64,000 bases of DNA, from positions 16,390,303-16,454,302 of the forward strand of contig CM057167.1 of assembly GCA_029962745.1 (NCBI GenBank), read 5' to 3'. A model generated the notes under the pieces. That model had not been told where the DNA came from. It saw nothing but the letters and a program-made list of their open reading frames with translations, and made no database searches. How positions within the stretch are numbered: the first letter of the stretch is position 1; every line of letters starts with the position of its first letter. The position numbers and the translations under genes are program-made. Shown piece after piece: positions 1 to 11,680 of the stretch. Source of the DNA: Echinometra lucunter. Its lineage: Eukaryota; Echinodermata; Echinoidea; Camarodonta; Echinometridae.

Positions 1-565
1 TTTATTTCTAATTCGATACCAGTGTTTTACAAATGTTGTTGAAATGACATGATTTTCCGTGGGGTTTTCCTCACTTTTTTGTAACTTAGACTTTTCTGCC
101 GCTCCCACCCCCCCCCCCCCTCAGTTTTTGCTCATTACGCCACTGAAGTTGCACCTCCTTGAACCAAGCTGTGGGCTTATACTGTCAGTGCATGTATTTA
201 AAGAATGATAGGAGTGAGAGGAAAAGAGAGGGGGGGGGCACAAACAAGCAAACTGCTCTTTGATAGGCATTTGAATATTTTCCATCTCTCATTTGGCCGC
301 CCCTGTTTTTCATGTTTCACTTTTCCATTTCCTTCTTTGTTCCAATATCTCCCTATCGGATATCTCAGTCTCCCTTCCTCTTATCTCTTTCCTTCTTCTT
401 CATGTATTGGATTGGATTTACTGAGCTTCATTGATATACATCAGTATTTTGTTCTTTTTTCATACATTAACGTAAACATAAACATGATTATAAATCGACA
501 TTAAAAAAAAAAAGATATGAAGTAGATAGTCTTAGGTGTATAAAAAACTTAACAATCTGTATCTG
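1..565. other. Intergenic, no gene seen
   Basis: AT-rich sequence with a poly-C run at about 108-120 and a short poly-A at about 503-513. The only long open frame is a Phe/Ser/Leu-rich translation of pyrimidine-rich DNA and is not credible as a gene. Confidence 0.6.
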
Positions 566-569
566 TAAC

Positions 570-870
570 CATCTGCACTTCCCTTTCTTCTCTCTCTCCC
601 CTCTACCGCCCTCTATCTTTCTTTCTCTCTCTCTCTCTCTATCTCTTTCTTTCTCTTTGTTATTCTATATTTTTCCTTCCTCTCGATCTCTTTCCCTCTG
701 TAAACAGTGAAATCCCTATTCATGCAGTCTCTCCTTTTTTTTCGCCTCTCTCTTTCTATCTCCTCTCCTCCCTCTCTGTCTGTCTCTCTCTCTCTCCTCT
801 GATTCCCTCTTCTTATTTTCTTTCTTTATCTTTTCTGTCTCTTCCCTCCTTCTCTCTCTCTCTCACTTTG
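570..870. repeat. Imperfect CT-rich microsatellite block
   Basis: Pyrimidine-rich tract of CT, CTTT and CCT words, with purer (CT)n runs near 620-640, 785-800 and 853-865. A second pyrimidine block lies at 1015-1152. Open frames here are low-complexity artefacts. Confidence 0.85.
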
Positions 871-932
871 TCTTCCATTTTTGCCTTTTTCTCCCCTTCT
901 TCTTCGCTCTATCCAACTCTCTCAAACATGCT

Positions 933-1240
933 TGTCAAATGCGAAATAAATTATCATCGAATGGGCGGCGAGCGTTTTTTGATAACCCCAGATCGATGCT
1001 TCCCCTCCAACTCTCTGCCTCTCTTCCTCTATCTTCTAATTATTATTCCCTTCGCTTTTCTCTTTTCTCCTTTTTTTCTGTTTATATTTCTCTCTCCCTT
1101 TCTTCTTCTCTCTCACTCTCTCTTTCTTTCTCTCTCTCTCTCGCTCTCTCGCAAAACAAGCATCATGTCAAATGCGGAATAAACTATCATCGCACGATCG
1201 TCGAGCGTGTTTATTTGATCCGTTTAGCGGAGGAAGATCG
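933..1240. repeat. Diverged direct duplication across a CT tract
   Basis: About 60 bp starting TGTCAAATGCG at 933 recurs at 1166. Both copies continue AATAAA-TATCATCG and then reach GAGCGT and TTGAT. Each copy directly follows a (CT)n tract, so the unit (CT tract plus ~60 bp) looks duplicated about 233 bp apart and then diverged. Confidence 0.6.
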
Positions 1241-1400
1241 AGAAGGCTGCACACTGCGTGACTGTCACGGAGGCCGGGCCAGCATGGCCGGCGAGAGCGC
1301 GCCTGTGCGCCGTCCAAATGTTGTCATGGCAACGGGATGAAGCCATCTTATAAGACCATGGCGTTCTCTTGGAGGCGCCACACGAAGAACGTCAACATCC
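1196..1400. promoter_or_regulatory. GC/CpG-rich patch with an RFX X-box-like site
   Basis: This ~200 bp stands out as GC- and CpG-rich in AT-rich surroundings. At 1320-1333 it carries GTTGTCATGGCAAC, one base off the palindromic RFX X-box. At 1342-1349 GCCATCTT is the complement of a YY1-like AAGATGGC. Such pairs are common in animal promoters. I found no convincing exon next to it, so the promoter role is inference; a CpG-rich repeat fragment is the alternative. Confidence 0.35.
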
Positions 1401-1797
1401 GAGGTGGTATATCTCCGTGAAAGCGAGATGGAGAGGTAGAGAGAGAGCGATGACAGCTAGGATGCGAGATGATGTGGGTCTCCGAAAATCCACCCGACTG
1501 AGCTTAAAACGTTTTACATTGTATTCAACAAGCGGTATCTAATTCAATATTAATTAATTATTTACAATTATCTAACGCTTCAGTAAGTAGGCTGGGGTGA
1601 TAATATTCGGTCACAGTTTTTAAGCAATGCAGACATTAACATGCTCAAAATTAGGTAAAGTGGACCGGTTAAACTAAGCTTGTAAAGGCATTCAGCATTA
1701 GAATATATACTAGCTTTGTGCATAGGATATTGTTTTTTAAAAATAGCATTGATGCAGTAAGTTAAATTGTTAATATCGTGGGTTGTTTTAAGAAATT
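1401..1797. other. AT-rich intergenic, nothing recognised
   Basis: No open frame of note, no repeat family recognised and no RNA gene seen. Confidence 0.5.
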
Positions 1798-1958
1798 ATG
1801 ATTGTGTATGCTTATGAGTAAATAACCAAGGAACCTTTGAATTCTGTCCGAGGAACTTTGTAATTGTGCCAAAGGGCACTAGCGCATAACTTGGTTTCGA
1901 ACCTTATACTCCCATTTAAGAGACACTGCGCTATATACCACTAAGCCATCGCATGCGA
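1798..1958 (-). mobile_element. Degenerate tRNA-derived SINE (family of 12885-13076)
   Basis: Read on the minus strand, the order of blocks matches the element at 12885-13076: a decayed tRNA head (GGCTTAGTGGTATA, then a B-box-like GGTTCGAAACC), then a CTAGTGCCCTTTGGC segment, then a tail ending near GCATACACAATC. It is more diverged than the second copy, with a damaged A box. Confidence 0.65.
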
Positions 1959-2027
1959 TGTATCTTTTCGATAATCGAATCAACTCTAACATGTCTAAAC
2001 AAATATATCTGTTTTCATGTCACAGTC

Positions 2028-2094
2028 CCCCCGCCCACCACCCCACCCCCCCCCCCCCCCATCCCTCTCTCTCTCTCTCTCTCACACACACACT
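2028..2094. repeat. Compound C-rich / (CT)n / (CA)n tract
   Basis: A poly-C run at about 2047-2060 is followed by (CT)n and then (CA)n. Confidence 0.85.
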
Positions 2095-2099
2095 CTTTC

Positions 2100-3020
2100 G
2101 AAATTGCAGTACCAATCTTTGTCCCTGGAAAACTTGTATATCATTATAAAGTAACAAAATTAGCGATTCATAATTTTTTGATGCGTTTTATTCCTATTAA
2201 CGAATGTGAATTTTAGATCTATTATGATGATAAATAATTATCATGCTCTAAATTTCAAACTGAGTTGTGTGTGAAGGGTATCATTTTGGACAACAACTCT
2301 CTCTCTCTCTCTCTCTCTCTTATTCATTTCACTTTTTCTGCTTTCTTTATTCATACTTTTTTGCTTGTTTGTATATGTATATCATGCATTTATGTATATT
2401 ATAAGTGGGTTTTTTTCAACATGGCTTACTGCTTTTGACCTCAACAAAATTTTCACCATAAAACACATGCACAGTCGTTTTGAAGCGCCACTATGGAAGC
2501 GCCAAATTAAATCTTGTATTTTAACGATTTTTCGTGAAAAGGTCTTCTTTTAATCCTCCTCTTTCTCGATCATTTAAGATGTACAAAAAATACCACGTTG
2601 AATACTGCATTGTTCGTCAAGACTACAACCATGACAACTCGGCCAACACAACCCTGACTTTAAACGCTTTCCTCTGTAGGGTTTCCAATACCCTACCCTA
2701 TTGTTATGTACAGAATGGTACGAGTATCCTCCAGCTATCGAAGAGACTGGTCGAATTATTCTTTTTTTTTTTTTTTTTTATTCTTCACCAGAGTAGACTT
2801 GAACTTGGAATCCATTTCTTTTGAAGCAGAATCAGCCAACCGCAATAATTCATCTACATTAGCAGTCAATAATCGGACAGCCATAAATGGGGGTGGCCCG
2901 TCTGGTATTACTTTTATTGATATCATTTATTCATGAGATGGGGCGTTTAATAGAGATCGTTATTTCTGCTGGCATAACCGCTCACAATTAAACCTGGGAC
3001 GGATTGAGAGTGTGGGGTAT
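2100..3020. other. Intergenic with short simple repeats
   Basis: Contains (CT)n at about 2299-2320 and poly-T at 2762-2779. No gene is supported. Confidence 0.5.
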
Positions 3021-3025
3021 AAGGA

Positions 3026-3606
3026 GAGTAACAGGTGGAATATGGGATGTGAAGATTGTTTGGTGGAGGAGGGGTGGGATGGAGAAGGAGAGGGGGAGCA
3101 TGAAGGGCGAAGGGGAAAGGAGGAAGAAGGGGAAAGAAGAGGAAGAAGGGGAGAAGAAGGAAGAAGAGGGAAGAAGGGGAAGAAAGGGAAAAGGAGGAAG
3201 AAGAAGATGAAGAAGGGGGAGAAAAGGAAGAATCGGGGGAAGAAGGGAGAAGGGAGAAGGAGGAAGAAGGGGGAAGAAAAGTAAGAAGGGGAAGAAGAGG
3301 AATAAGGGGAATAAGAGTGAGAAGAGGGAGAAGGGGGACGAAGAGGAAGAAAGAGGAAGAAGAAGGAGGAAGAAGAGGAAGAAGAGGAAAAAGTTGAAGA
3401 AAAAGGAAGAGGGCGGAACGAGGAAGGGGTAAGGAGAGGAGTAACAGGTGGAATATGGGATGTGAAGATTGTTGCTTGGTAGACGAAGAGCAGGGTATGG
3501 AGAAAGAGGAATAAGGGGCAAAGGGGGAGGGAGGAAGAAAAAGAAAGTAGGGTAGGAGGGGAGAGGGGGTAAGGGAGGAAAGCCTGGATATGGGGGGGGG
3601 GGGGAA
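3026..3606. repeat. Long purine-only block flanked by a direct repeat
   Basis: Roughly 540 bp of almost pure purine on the plus strand (GAAGAAGGGG-type words), ending in a G run at about 3591-3603. A ~37-bp sequence beginning AGTAACAGGTGGAATATGGG occurs near 3027 and again near 3437, so part of the purine block lies between direct repeats. The predicted Ser/Pro/Leu-rich and Glu/Lys-rich frames are low-complexity artefacts. Confidence 0.8.
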
Positions 3607-4480
3607 GATAAGTACATGCAATTATACAGCTCTATAATATACAAAGGGAAAGTTGGAGAAACTTTTATTTACAATAACCTTTATAAATGGAAACAATGTA
3701 AGTGCAAATCTTTAAAAGAGGAAAAGAATGATACTGTTGATGATGACGACGACGTTGACGATGATGATGAAGATGATGGTGGTGGTGGTGATGATATGAT
3801 GAAGATGATGATGGAGGACAATGAGGAAGAAGAGGAGGGAGGAGGAGGAGGGGAGACTCGGAGAGGCCACTGTGAATCGTTTAATGATTTTCAAACAAAA
3901 TTCAAGTTTAGAAGGGTTCGTAGAGTTTTGTCAAATGATTTTTATCTCTACATCAGCTAAATAATGAAGGGTCATTGAGGTTGTCATTTTGGAAGACCTG
4001 TGACAAATACAGTATCTAATTTTATTTCCCCAATTATCCATCAGATTGTCTGAAAGCATTTAAAAGATACCTCCTTCAAGATCTTATCTATGTCACCGTC
4101 CTAAAAGAGTATATGAATAAAATTATCATTACTGTAATTTTCCGCCAGTAGCTAGTAGAAATGGAGCGGGTGTAGCTCATTAGAGCACACTTTGCCTAGC
4201 CGTCCAGATAACCCCCCCTCGCCCAGCTTGGTCAGCGGAAGGAACGTCTGTAATCTCATATGATGCTTATATTGGCTGGCGCATAAAAGAAACCACCTCT
4301 AGAAAAAAAAGAGCGATGTATTAATATTTTAAACGGTTCCCTCCGTGAACTCGGGCTTTTGTCCTCCCTGAAAGGGGGATGCGTCGATGAAGCGTGCTGC
4401 CTTCTTTGTGCTGGAGGCCTGTTAACCCGTCACTCGAGGCCTATCCGAAAGGGGTTCGGGACAAACCTCCTACAGTGGTG
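3607..4480. other. Intergenic with (GAT)n tract
   Basis: An imperfect GAT/GAC/GGT trinucleotide tract spans about 3735-3860. The Asp-rich frame through it is not supported as a gene. The rest, including a short tRNA-A-box-like stretch at 4170-4190, is not assignable. Confidence 0.45.
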
Positions 4481-4483
4481 AAG

Positions 4484-4600
<117 letters not shown>

Positions 4601-5091
4601 GGGGGGGGGGGCAAAGACAACTATAGCGAGGCCAGAAGAAAGCGAGTATACTCCTTTACAACAATGAGGACAAGGGAGTAAGAAATAGGAGAAAGAGAAA
4701 GAAAAGAAGGGGAAAGAGAAAGACAGTGAGAGAAAAATAGACAGAGAGATGGGGGAGGGTCTTTACACATGAAAGAAAAAAAGAGAATGAAGACAAATGT
4801 GAAAAAAAAATTGAAAGAGGAGAGTAAAAGGCATGCAAGAATAAATGGAATGAGAGACGGTAAGAGAAAGATAGAGAGAGGGAGAAAGAGAGAAAGAGAG
4901 AGGGGGAATATAGAGAAAGGCTAAGAGTTTATAGAAACATAAAGTGTCAAATTAACATAGAAAAAATAGAAGACATGGAAATATAGAAACATAGATTAAA
5001 AGAACGTTAAAATGACAGGCCTATAAAGAAAATACTGCAAATGAAAAAAATAAAATAAAAAGGAAAGAGTAAACAGAAAATTTAAAAGAGC

Positions 5092-5098
<7 letters not shown>

Positions 5099-5146
<48 letters not shown>
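5099..5146. repeat. (TA)n microsatellite
   Basis: Uninterrupted TA repeat of about 48 bp within A-rich sequence. Confidence 0.95.
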
Positions 5147-5148
<2 letters not shown>

Positions 5149-5416
5149 ATAAAAAGGTTATATTCAGAAACATAAATAATCACCAAGGTTGAAAAAAAAG
5201 ATAAAAGGGAGAGAGAGTAAGAGAATGAGAATGAGAAAGAGATGGGTAAAAAAAAAATACATGTATAAGAAATGGAGAAAAGGTAAGACAGACGAAGAGA
5301 GAGAGAGGGGGAAGTACATGCATCGTAACAGAGGAGGGATAAGTAAAAAGAACAAAAAAAATTATAAAGATCAATGGGGCAAGGAACATGGGAAGAAAGA
5401 GATGGAGAGAGGGTGA

Positions 5417-5501
<85 letters not shown>
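5417..5501. repeat. (GA)n microsatellite
   Basis: Near-perfect GA dinucleotide repeat. The Ser/Leu-repeat frame on the minus strand is its translation and not a gene. Confidence 0.95.
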
Positions 5502-5503
<2 letters not shown>

Positions 5504-5509
5504 GGTATG

Positions 5510-5888
5510 GGGTAGGAACATCCGAAAAAAAGTAGGGATGAACTTGTACTTGTTGTGAACGTGAAAAAGGAAGTGGGTGTGTGAGAAAGTTGGACCCATT
5601 TCTTTCCCAGCGCCTAGGCCGTGAAGAGCCCGACCTACTACAAGGTCTATAGCCGTTGAGGTGTTATGGTTTGTTTTATCTCCTCCCAGTCCGTTCATTA
5701 TTCCTCTATTATTTTAGGAGATGAATTGGTCGGCTCAAGTTAAACAACGAACAATCTTGGGTCGCGTGTCCCTCGCGCATGGAATTCCCACCCAACATGC
5801 CCTATAACAAACCCATCCATTCCGCATCTCGGACCCCGGTCCTTTTTCCTTTTCCGATTGTATGCGTATCATAATATGTGTAGCTCCC
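5510..5888. other. Intergenic, nothing recognised
   Basis: Mixed-composition sequence with no recognisable element or gene. Confidence 0.45.
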
Positions 5889-6082
5889 CTTCCCAAAAAT
5901 ATCGCAACATATTATATATACCGATTCGACGCTCATTCCCACAGAGCGAGAATAAAAACAAAGCTTGGTCCAGTTCCCCTCGTGCTCCCATGCACCCTTC
6001 CCTCAGAAATATGGCAACATAGTATGCCGATATGTATTCATTCTCAAAGAGGGGGTAATATAAAACGAAACTCGGTGTCAGT
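5889..6082. repeat. Diverged tandem duplication, about 85-bp units
   Basis: Unit 1 (about 5889-5976) and unit 2 (about 5998-6082) share ordered blocks: CTTCCC, AAATAT-GCAACATA-TAT, CCGAT, CTCATTC or TTCATTC, ATA-AAAC and CTTGGT or CTCGGT. Only two units are visible. Confidence 0.55.
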
Positions 6083-7729
6083 CAAAATGAAAATCATCCT
6101 TTATTTTATTAATTTTTTTATGTTGTTGCACACTTTGCACTCAGCATTGAATTTAGTGATTAAGTTCGCTGCATGGCCGTATGCAGTTTCAAGACTTCTA
6201 TATTTTTTACTTCCCAAATTCCACCAAAAGTGTGCACGAGATCCTTCAATTTCAATTTCAGAAATGCAAAAGCACCCTCATGACCAGCTCGGTCGCTACG
6301 CTCTCTCGCTTACGTATTTCTTCGAACATTTTACATATTTTTGCCCCCCCCCCCGAAAGATGTTCTGCGTACGGCTCTGGTTCGCTGCAATATATCCCAA
6401 TTTTATAAGATATTTTGCTCTCGTTTTTCCTATTCCCTGGGCTCCCCCTCTCTAATTAATAAAAACGAGAGCACTATTATCATGATGATTGGTTTATATC
6501 CGCAGATCCGTTTCAATAAAAAGGGATTTGGGTGTTCTATTCCATTTCGTTTTTAACTTTCATGTAGATTATAAAGGGTGACTGAATAAGAAGTATAATA
6601 TGAAAATGCTAAAATGTAAAGCAGTAATGTGAAACACTTATGTAGTTATCATAATACTCAAGTTAATTGTTAAAAGTAATTAACGAAAAATTACAAGAAA
6701 ACAATCTGCATGAAAAACAAAAGACATGAGCATTATTGCATAGCAAGAAAAATGACTCCTTTTAAAGCATGCTTTAAGTAGTAAACAAATATTTAACTGT
6801 TCCTCCTTCATTTTCTCCTCAAAATACGTTGTTCAGCTTTAATTCAAGATGATTTGTTGTGTATTCGGTTACATGCACCGTGCATTAAAGTTTAATCATT
6901 AACATGACTAAAGGAATATGCGCATGCACTGTAACATAATATAGGGCTTGTTGACAGGTATTTAACTTGATATTTTGAAGATGTTATTCAACTTTTGGAA
7001 ATAAATGTTTAAAAATCAGTCAAAATGTCATTTAGTTACGTTAATTATAATCCTCTTTATACCGTAATATCTCTCATCACATTACCTTTTGCAGGCCTTC
7101 ACATGAACCTGTCATACAATCTTTAAGTAAAATGGATTTTTCTTTATTCGGAGAAAACCACATCATAAATAAAATTTTACAGCCCATTTTAATTCATGAC
7201 TCTGTTCCCTCCTGATCGCTCCATCTCATAAAATGTTAACATCTTAATACCACCTCCATGTTAATACCACCGCATCTTCGCAACGCCATCACCATGGTAA
7301 CGTGTACCCTTGCACTTTGCTACTGTTCTGAGAAACTCGACCCCATCTCGTGAATTTGATACCGTTAAGGGAGTAACATTCTAATGATCTGTCATTGCCT
7401 CATTACTGTAACATAAAACATACTCTGTATCAGGAGAAGAAAAAATGAAATATGATGAGTTAAAGAAAATTAATTACTTGCCTAAATCATGCGCAATCGT
7501 TATACTATGAAAAAGGAAGGCAATGCAAAGCTAAAGACAATGATAAAAGAGTGTTGAGAACACGCATACTGTCGATCAGTTTTGGTTGCCACGTGCGAAC
7601 CCGACTTTGACCCTGGTGTACAGTTCCTCTAAGCTCTTGTCTGTGACGTCGTCCTTTGGAAGAGTTTCATATTTCATAATAAGCAGAAAACCAAGGCAAG
7701 AACGGCGGAGAAAGAAGTCTCTTACTCCG
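6083..7729. other. AT-rich intergenic, nothing recognised
   Basis: Contains a poly-C run at about 6344-6355. There is no credible coding frame, RNA gene or repeat family that I can name in about 1.6 kb. Confidence 0.45.
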
Positions 7730-8366
7730 AGGAGAGGTAACATTCAGCATGTTCAACGGTAATTTAGGAGAAGTTACACATTCTGTTGTAATTTAGGATA
7801 TCATGATGTTGTAATTTAAGATAACATTATGTTGTAATTTAGGAGAGGTAATATTCTGTTGTGACTTAGAACAGATAATATTCTGTCGTAATCTAGGAGA
7901 GGTATTATTCTCTTATAGCATGTATAATTTAGAAGGGATATCATTTTGTTGTAATATATGAGAGGTGACAATCTGTCGAAATTTAGAGAGGTAATATTCT
8001 GTCGTAATTCAGGATAATATTCTGTTGTAATTTAGGAAAGGTATCATTCTTTCGTAATTTAGGATAGGTATCATTCTGTCGTAACTCAGGAGAAGTAACA
8101 TTCTGTCGTAATTTAGGAGAAGTATCGTTCTGTCCTTATTTGGGAGAGGTATCATTCTGTCGTTATATGGGAGAGGTATTAGTCTGTTGTAATTTAGGAG
8201 AGGTATCATTCTGTCGTAATTCAGGAGAGGTAGCCTTTCACTCTGTTGTAATTTAGGTGAGGTAACATTCTGTTGTAAATTAGGATAGATATCATTCTGT
8301 CGTAAGTTAGGAGAGATATCATTCTGTCGTAATTCAGGAGAGGTAACATTCTGTTGTAATATGGAA
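7730..8366. repeat. 27-bp minisatellite, roughly 20 or more units
   Basis: Tandem array with unit close to TAATTTAGGAGAGGTATCAT plus TCTGTCG (27 bp). Variation is TCTGTTG or TCTGTCG, AACATT or ATCATT, and occasional short or long units. The unit is a multiple of three, so the minus strand stays open and gives a 9-residue repeat like MIPLLNYDR (8009-8209). That is a by-product of the repeat and not a gene. Confidence 0.9.
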
Positions 8367-8865
8367 TAAACTCGTATCGAGTATCGATGACGTTCCCATC
8401 TTCTGAATGCTATTTTTCCGTATTTTCATTTGATATCATTACAGTGTTATTCTTTGAAAAAAATTAATACTTTAAGTGATAGGATACGGGGCATTTATTC
8501 TCCCTACCGTATATAGGGGATTTTCGGCCCTTTGTGAATTATGTGACACCCTGACAAAGGCTTCGAGATAAATGACATATAAAAAATACAGATAAAAACT
8601 ACAAACAATGGATAGGAAGAAGTCTTCGTGTGTGTGTCAGACTTCTATGAAATTAAAAAAACACAAAATGAACACCGCATGCACACAGTGAGATATCCTT
8701 TACTGAGGGAAAGTTTTAATGAATCATAAACATTGTATCACAGTCGGGCATATGCATCCCTTTTATACTTACCAAATAGGAAAGATAGGCACAGAAATTA
8801 CATACATGAAAAATAAAAGTACAATTCGCATGTCAGTCAAGACTCTTCATGCACTGCGATTCGCT
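8367..8865. other. AT-rich intergenic, nothing recognised
   Basis: No gene or repeat family recognised. Confidence 0.45.
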
Positions 8866-9247
8866 GACTCATACTGCTTTCACATCAAGGTACGGTCGCT
8901 GCGACCGGTCGGACGTGCTTTCACACCTCCGTCAAAATTTGGTCAGGCCCAGAGCGATCGGTCGCTGTGTAGCTGACCTAGCCGGAAGCGGAAGTAGAGA
9001 TAGTGCGTAGGCATGTATGGGGGGTCATTGCATTTCGATCGGTCGCTGAGTACGATGTGCTTTCACATCTAGCTTGCATCGGTCGCGATCGGTCGCTGAA
9101 GTACCTCACCGACCGTACTCAGCGACCGATCGTTTTTGACCAAAACGATCGGTCGCAGCGACCGATGAAATGCTTTCACATTATGATTTCATCGGTCGCA
9201 GCGACCGCTCGCAGCGACCGTACCTTGGTGTGAAAGCAGTATCAGTC
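8866..9247. mobile_element. Foldback/MITE element with repeated GGTCGC cores
   Basis: Terminal inverted repeats of about 34 bp: the left end GACTCATACTGCTTTCACAT pairs with the right end, whose complement starts GACTGATACTGCTTTCACAC; both continue CAAGGTACGGTCGCT. The interior carries about ten CGGTCGC or GCGACCG words and three more copies of TGCTTTCACA (about 8916, 9057, 9171). No transposase frame is present, so it would be non-autonomous. Confidence 0.8.
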
Positions 9248-9834
9248 TGGTACCCTATGTAGACAACGACACGGCGTGCTGGAAACATGCGTAATTAATT
9301 ACAAACGCGAGTTTAATTAAAAATCGCACCATGGCCATAGAAGGGTATAAAATCCGGTTAGCATGGTTAGGAACCCTTCTGTTTCGTGCATGCCTTCGAC
9401 GACAACTTACTTTTGCTTCGTCGATCTTTTTATCGATCATTGATTTCGGATTCCAAATAATTAGGATGGGGTTTGCGTCTCTTACGGTGAGTTGTTATAG
9501 TTACTACTAGCGCTGGTGAGTTACTGGCGGGTAGTGAGAGTGATAGGGGAGAAGTAGGAAGAACAGGGGATGGATAGCATTAAGGTTTGGGAAGGGTGTT
9601 ATTCAAAAAAAGTTTTATAGTGTAAGAAGGAAGAAACAGAAAACGTTTTCAGTTTATTCCGTTTATCTCCCTCTCAGTTCTTCAAATATGTGTATTAAAA
9701 AAAAAACTGAACAGACTACCCTGTTTAAAGATTCGAACAGATAAATATATGATATTATATAAATTCTCATTTATTTCTCTGAATGTTATGGATTCATATT
9801 TGTTGTACGGTTAAGGTAAAATGCGTCTATCAAA
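9248..9834. other. Intergenic, nothing recognised
   Basis: AT-rich, with no supported feature. Confidence 0.45.
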
Positions 9835-10210
9835 GACGAAAGCAAGAGCAATAGCAGTAGCAGGATCGAGAAGGAGGAGGAAGAGGAGGAGGAGGAAATG
9901 AATGAGAAGAAAAGAAGATGAAGAAAAAGAGGGAGAAGAAGGAGGAGGAGGAGAAGGAGAAGGAGGAAAAATGAAAAGAGAAAGAAGGTAAAGAAAAAGA
10001 AGAAAAAGAAAAAGAAAAAGAAGATAAATGAGAAGAAGGAAAAGGATTAGAAGAATTAAGAAGAATTAAGAAGAAGGAAAAGAAGGAGTAGAAGAAGCAG
10101 AAGAAGGAGAAGAAGGAGAAGAAGGAGGAGGAGGAGGGGAGGAGAGGGAACAGGAGCTGCAGGAGGGAGAAAAGGAAAATGAGAAGGAGACGGTGGTTGA
10201 TGGTTATGAT
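9835..10210. repeat. Purine-rich GAA/GGA block
   Basis: About 375 bp of GAAGAAGGA-type words on the plus strand. The Ser/Phe-rich frame on the minus strand is its translation and not a gene. Confidence 0.85.
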
Positions 10211-11427
10211 GGTGGTAGTCATAGTGATGATGCTGAGGAAGAAAACTGAATATTCCAAAACGGAAAGACTTGAATCTTCTCTTTAATACCCTATTTTATA
10301 ACTCATGTAATTATTCGTCCATTATCCTTTCAGTATCAGGAAAATCACCATTTTTGTCATCGGAAATTTTTACGACATTGCTCCCCATCATAAATCGCCA
10401 ACGTTCGTTCGCTTAATGCATTTCCTCGCTTTGTATATGCGGACCTTCATCCGAATGCTGCATGTCTTTATAAAGAAGATGAGATGGCGAAAGCCCGTTG
10501 AAAGCGAAAGCAAAGAAATAATTGCGGACAAGTTGATTGTGTCAATCAATTAAGGGCTTGTATATTTAATTCTCCTTACAAGTGTTATTGTATTTTGATC
10601 TTGGCTGAATGACTCGGTGCACGTGTGGAGATCGCGATGACTGGATGTACAGCGCCTGGATGACATGAACGGCTACTCCAACCTCAAGACAAATACAGAG
10701 AAAGAGAAAGAGAGAGAGAGAGAGGGAGAGATGGGGGGGGGGGGGGGTGGTTAAGGCATGACAACAGCATCCGTCCTTATTATCGATTGATCAGGAAGGA
10801 GCGCGACGGCTGAAAGCGCAGGCCGGACCGGACTGGCTAGGCGACTCCGCCAGCACTGGTGTCTTGCTGGACAAGTCGCCGAAAAGTAATTTGCGCACGT
10901 GTGGCATGTAAGATCTTCCCTTCTTCCACTTGTCGATAAAAGGTCATTTCTATTGATGAGGATGGATGGGTGGTTTTGCGAAGAGGTGGATGTTGAGAGG
11001 GGGTCGTCTAGCAAGATGGACGAACTAAGGGGGTACCACACACCCCTTAGCTGCGTCCTCTTTCATCATATAGCTCTTATCTTTCTTGAGATCTTATCTT
11101 AATCTTTAATCTCGACGATCTTGATCTTAAATCGGTAAATTATTGAGAGAGGCCTTTGAGACCTATCTTTGAGGCCATCTTCGTCTTATCTTTATTCTAG
11201 ACTACACTTTGGGTATCACTACATCTGCCATGGCCCCGTGTCACTACATGGCCTATTTATTATCTTTCATATTCGTGAATTTATTGTTTATAAAATCATC
11301 AGAATTATTCTGTGGGTCCTATATTTGTCCTTCACATTAAAAAATTTGGTGAATTACAGGGAGTAAAATGCATATGAACATGCAGACAGAGAGCAAACTG
11401 CTATGCTTGCTATGCTATAGAAGAAAA
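10211..11427. other. Intergenic; short (GA)n and poly-G
   Basis: A (GA)n run at about 10700-10730 leads into poly-G at about 10734-10747. 10780-10890 is somewhat GC-rich. No gene or named repeat is supported. Confidence 0.4.
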
Positions 11428-11604
11428 TAGAGGAATCAAGGCGCTTGACTGGAGACGCGAGAGTCGAGGGTTCGATTCCCGGCGCGGCACTTTATGCCCC
11501 TGAGCAAGGCATTTTATCTACATTGCTCTTTTATCCTATATCAAATGAATGAACATGCTATACGGTATTTGAATACCAACGTGTGCAAGTGTTTATTAAA
11601 AAAA
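11428..11604 (+). mobile_element. tRNA-derived SINE, 5'-damaged
   Basis: Plus-strand copy of the same SINE as 11681-11871. It shares CTTGACTGGAGACGCGA, a B-box GGTTCGATTCC at about 11469-11481, CCTGAGCAAGGCATT, CTACATTGCTCTTTTATC and CCAACGTGTGCAAGTGTTT, and ends in poly-A at 11589-11604. The A-box part of the tRNA head is diverged or lost. Confidence 0.8.
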
Positions 11605-11680
11605 AAAAAAAAAGATTGCTCAAAAACTACCTGAAGAGGAATAAATAAAGGGAGGGGTTGGTAAAAATCAGATTTCCCAA

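Noticed and set aside
2947..3644. 218-224 residue Ser/Pro/Leu-rich proteins
   Set aside because: Both are translations of the purine block in two frames, with low complexity and no start or domain support.
4165..4280. tRNA-like stretch with GTGTAGCTCATTAGAGCAC
   Set aside because: Only an A-box-like word is present. No B box or cloverleaf could be drawn, so it is at most a SINE scrap.
5862..6455. 197-residue plus-strand frame
   Set aside because: It runs across a diverged noncoding tandem duplication and a poly-C run, with no domain or conserved start.
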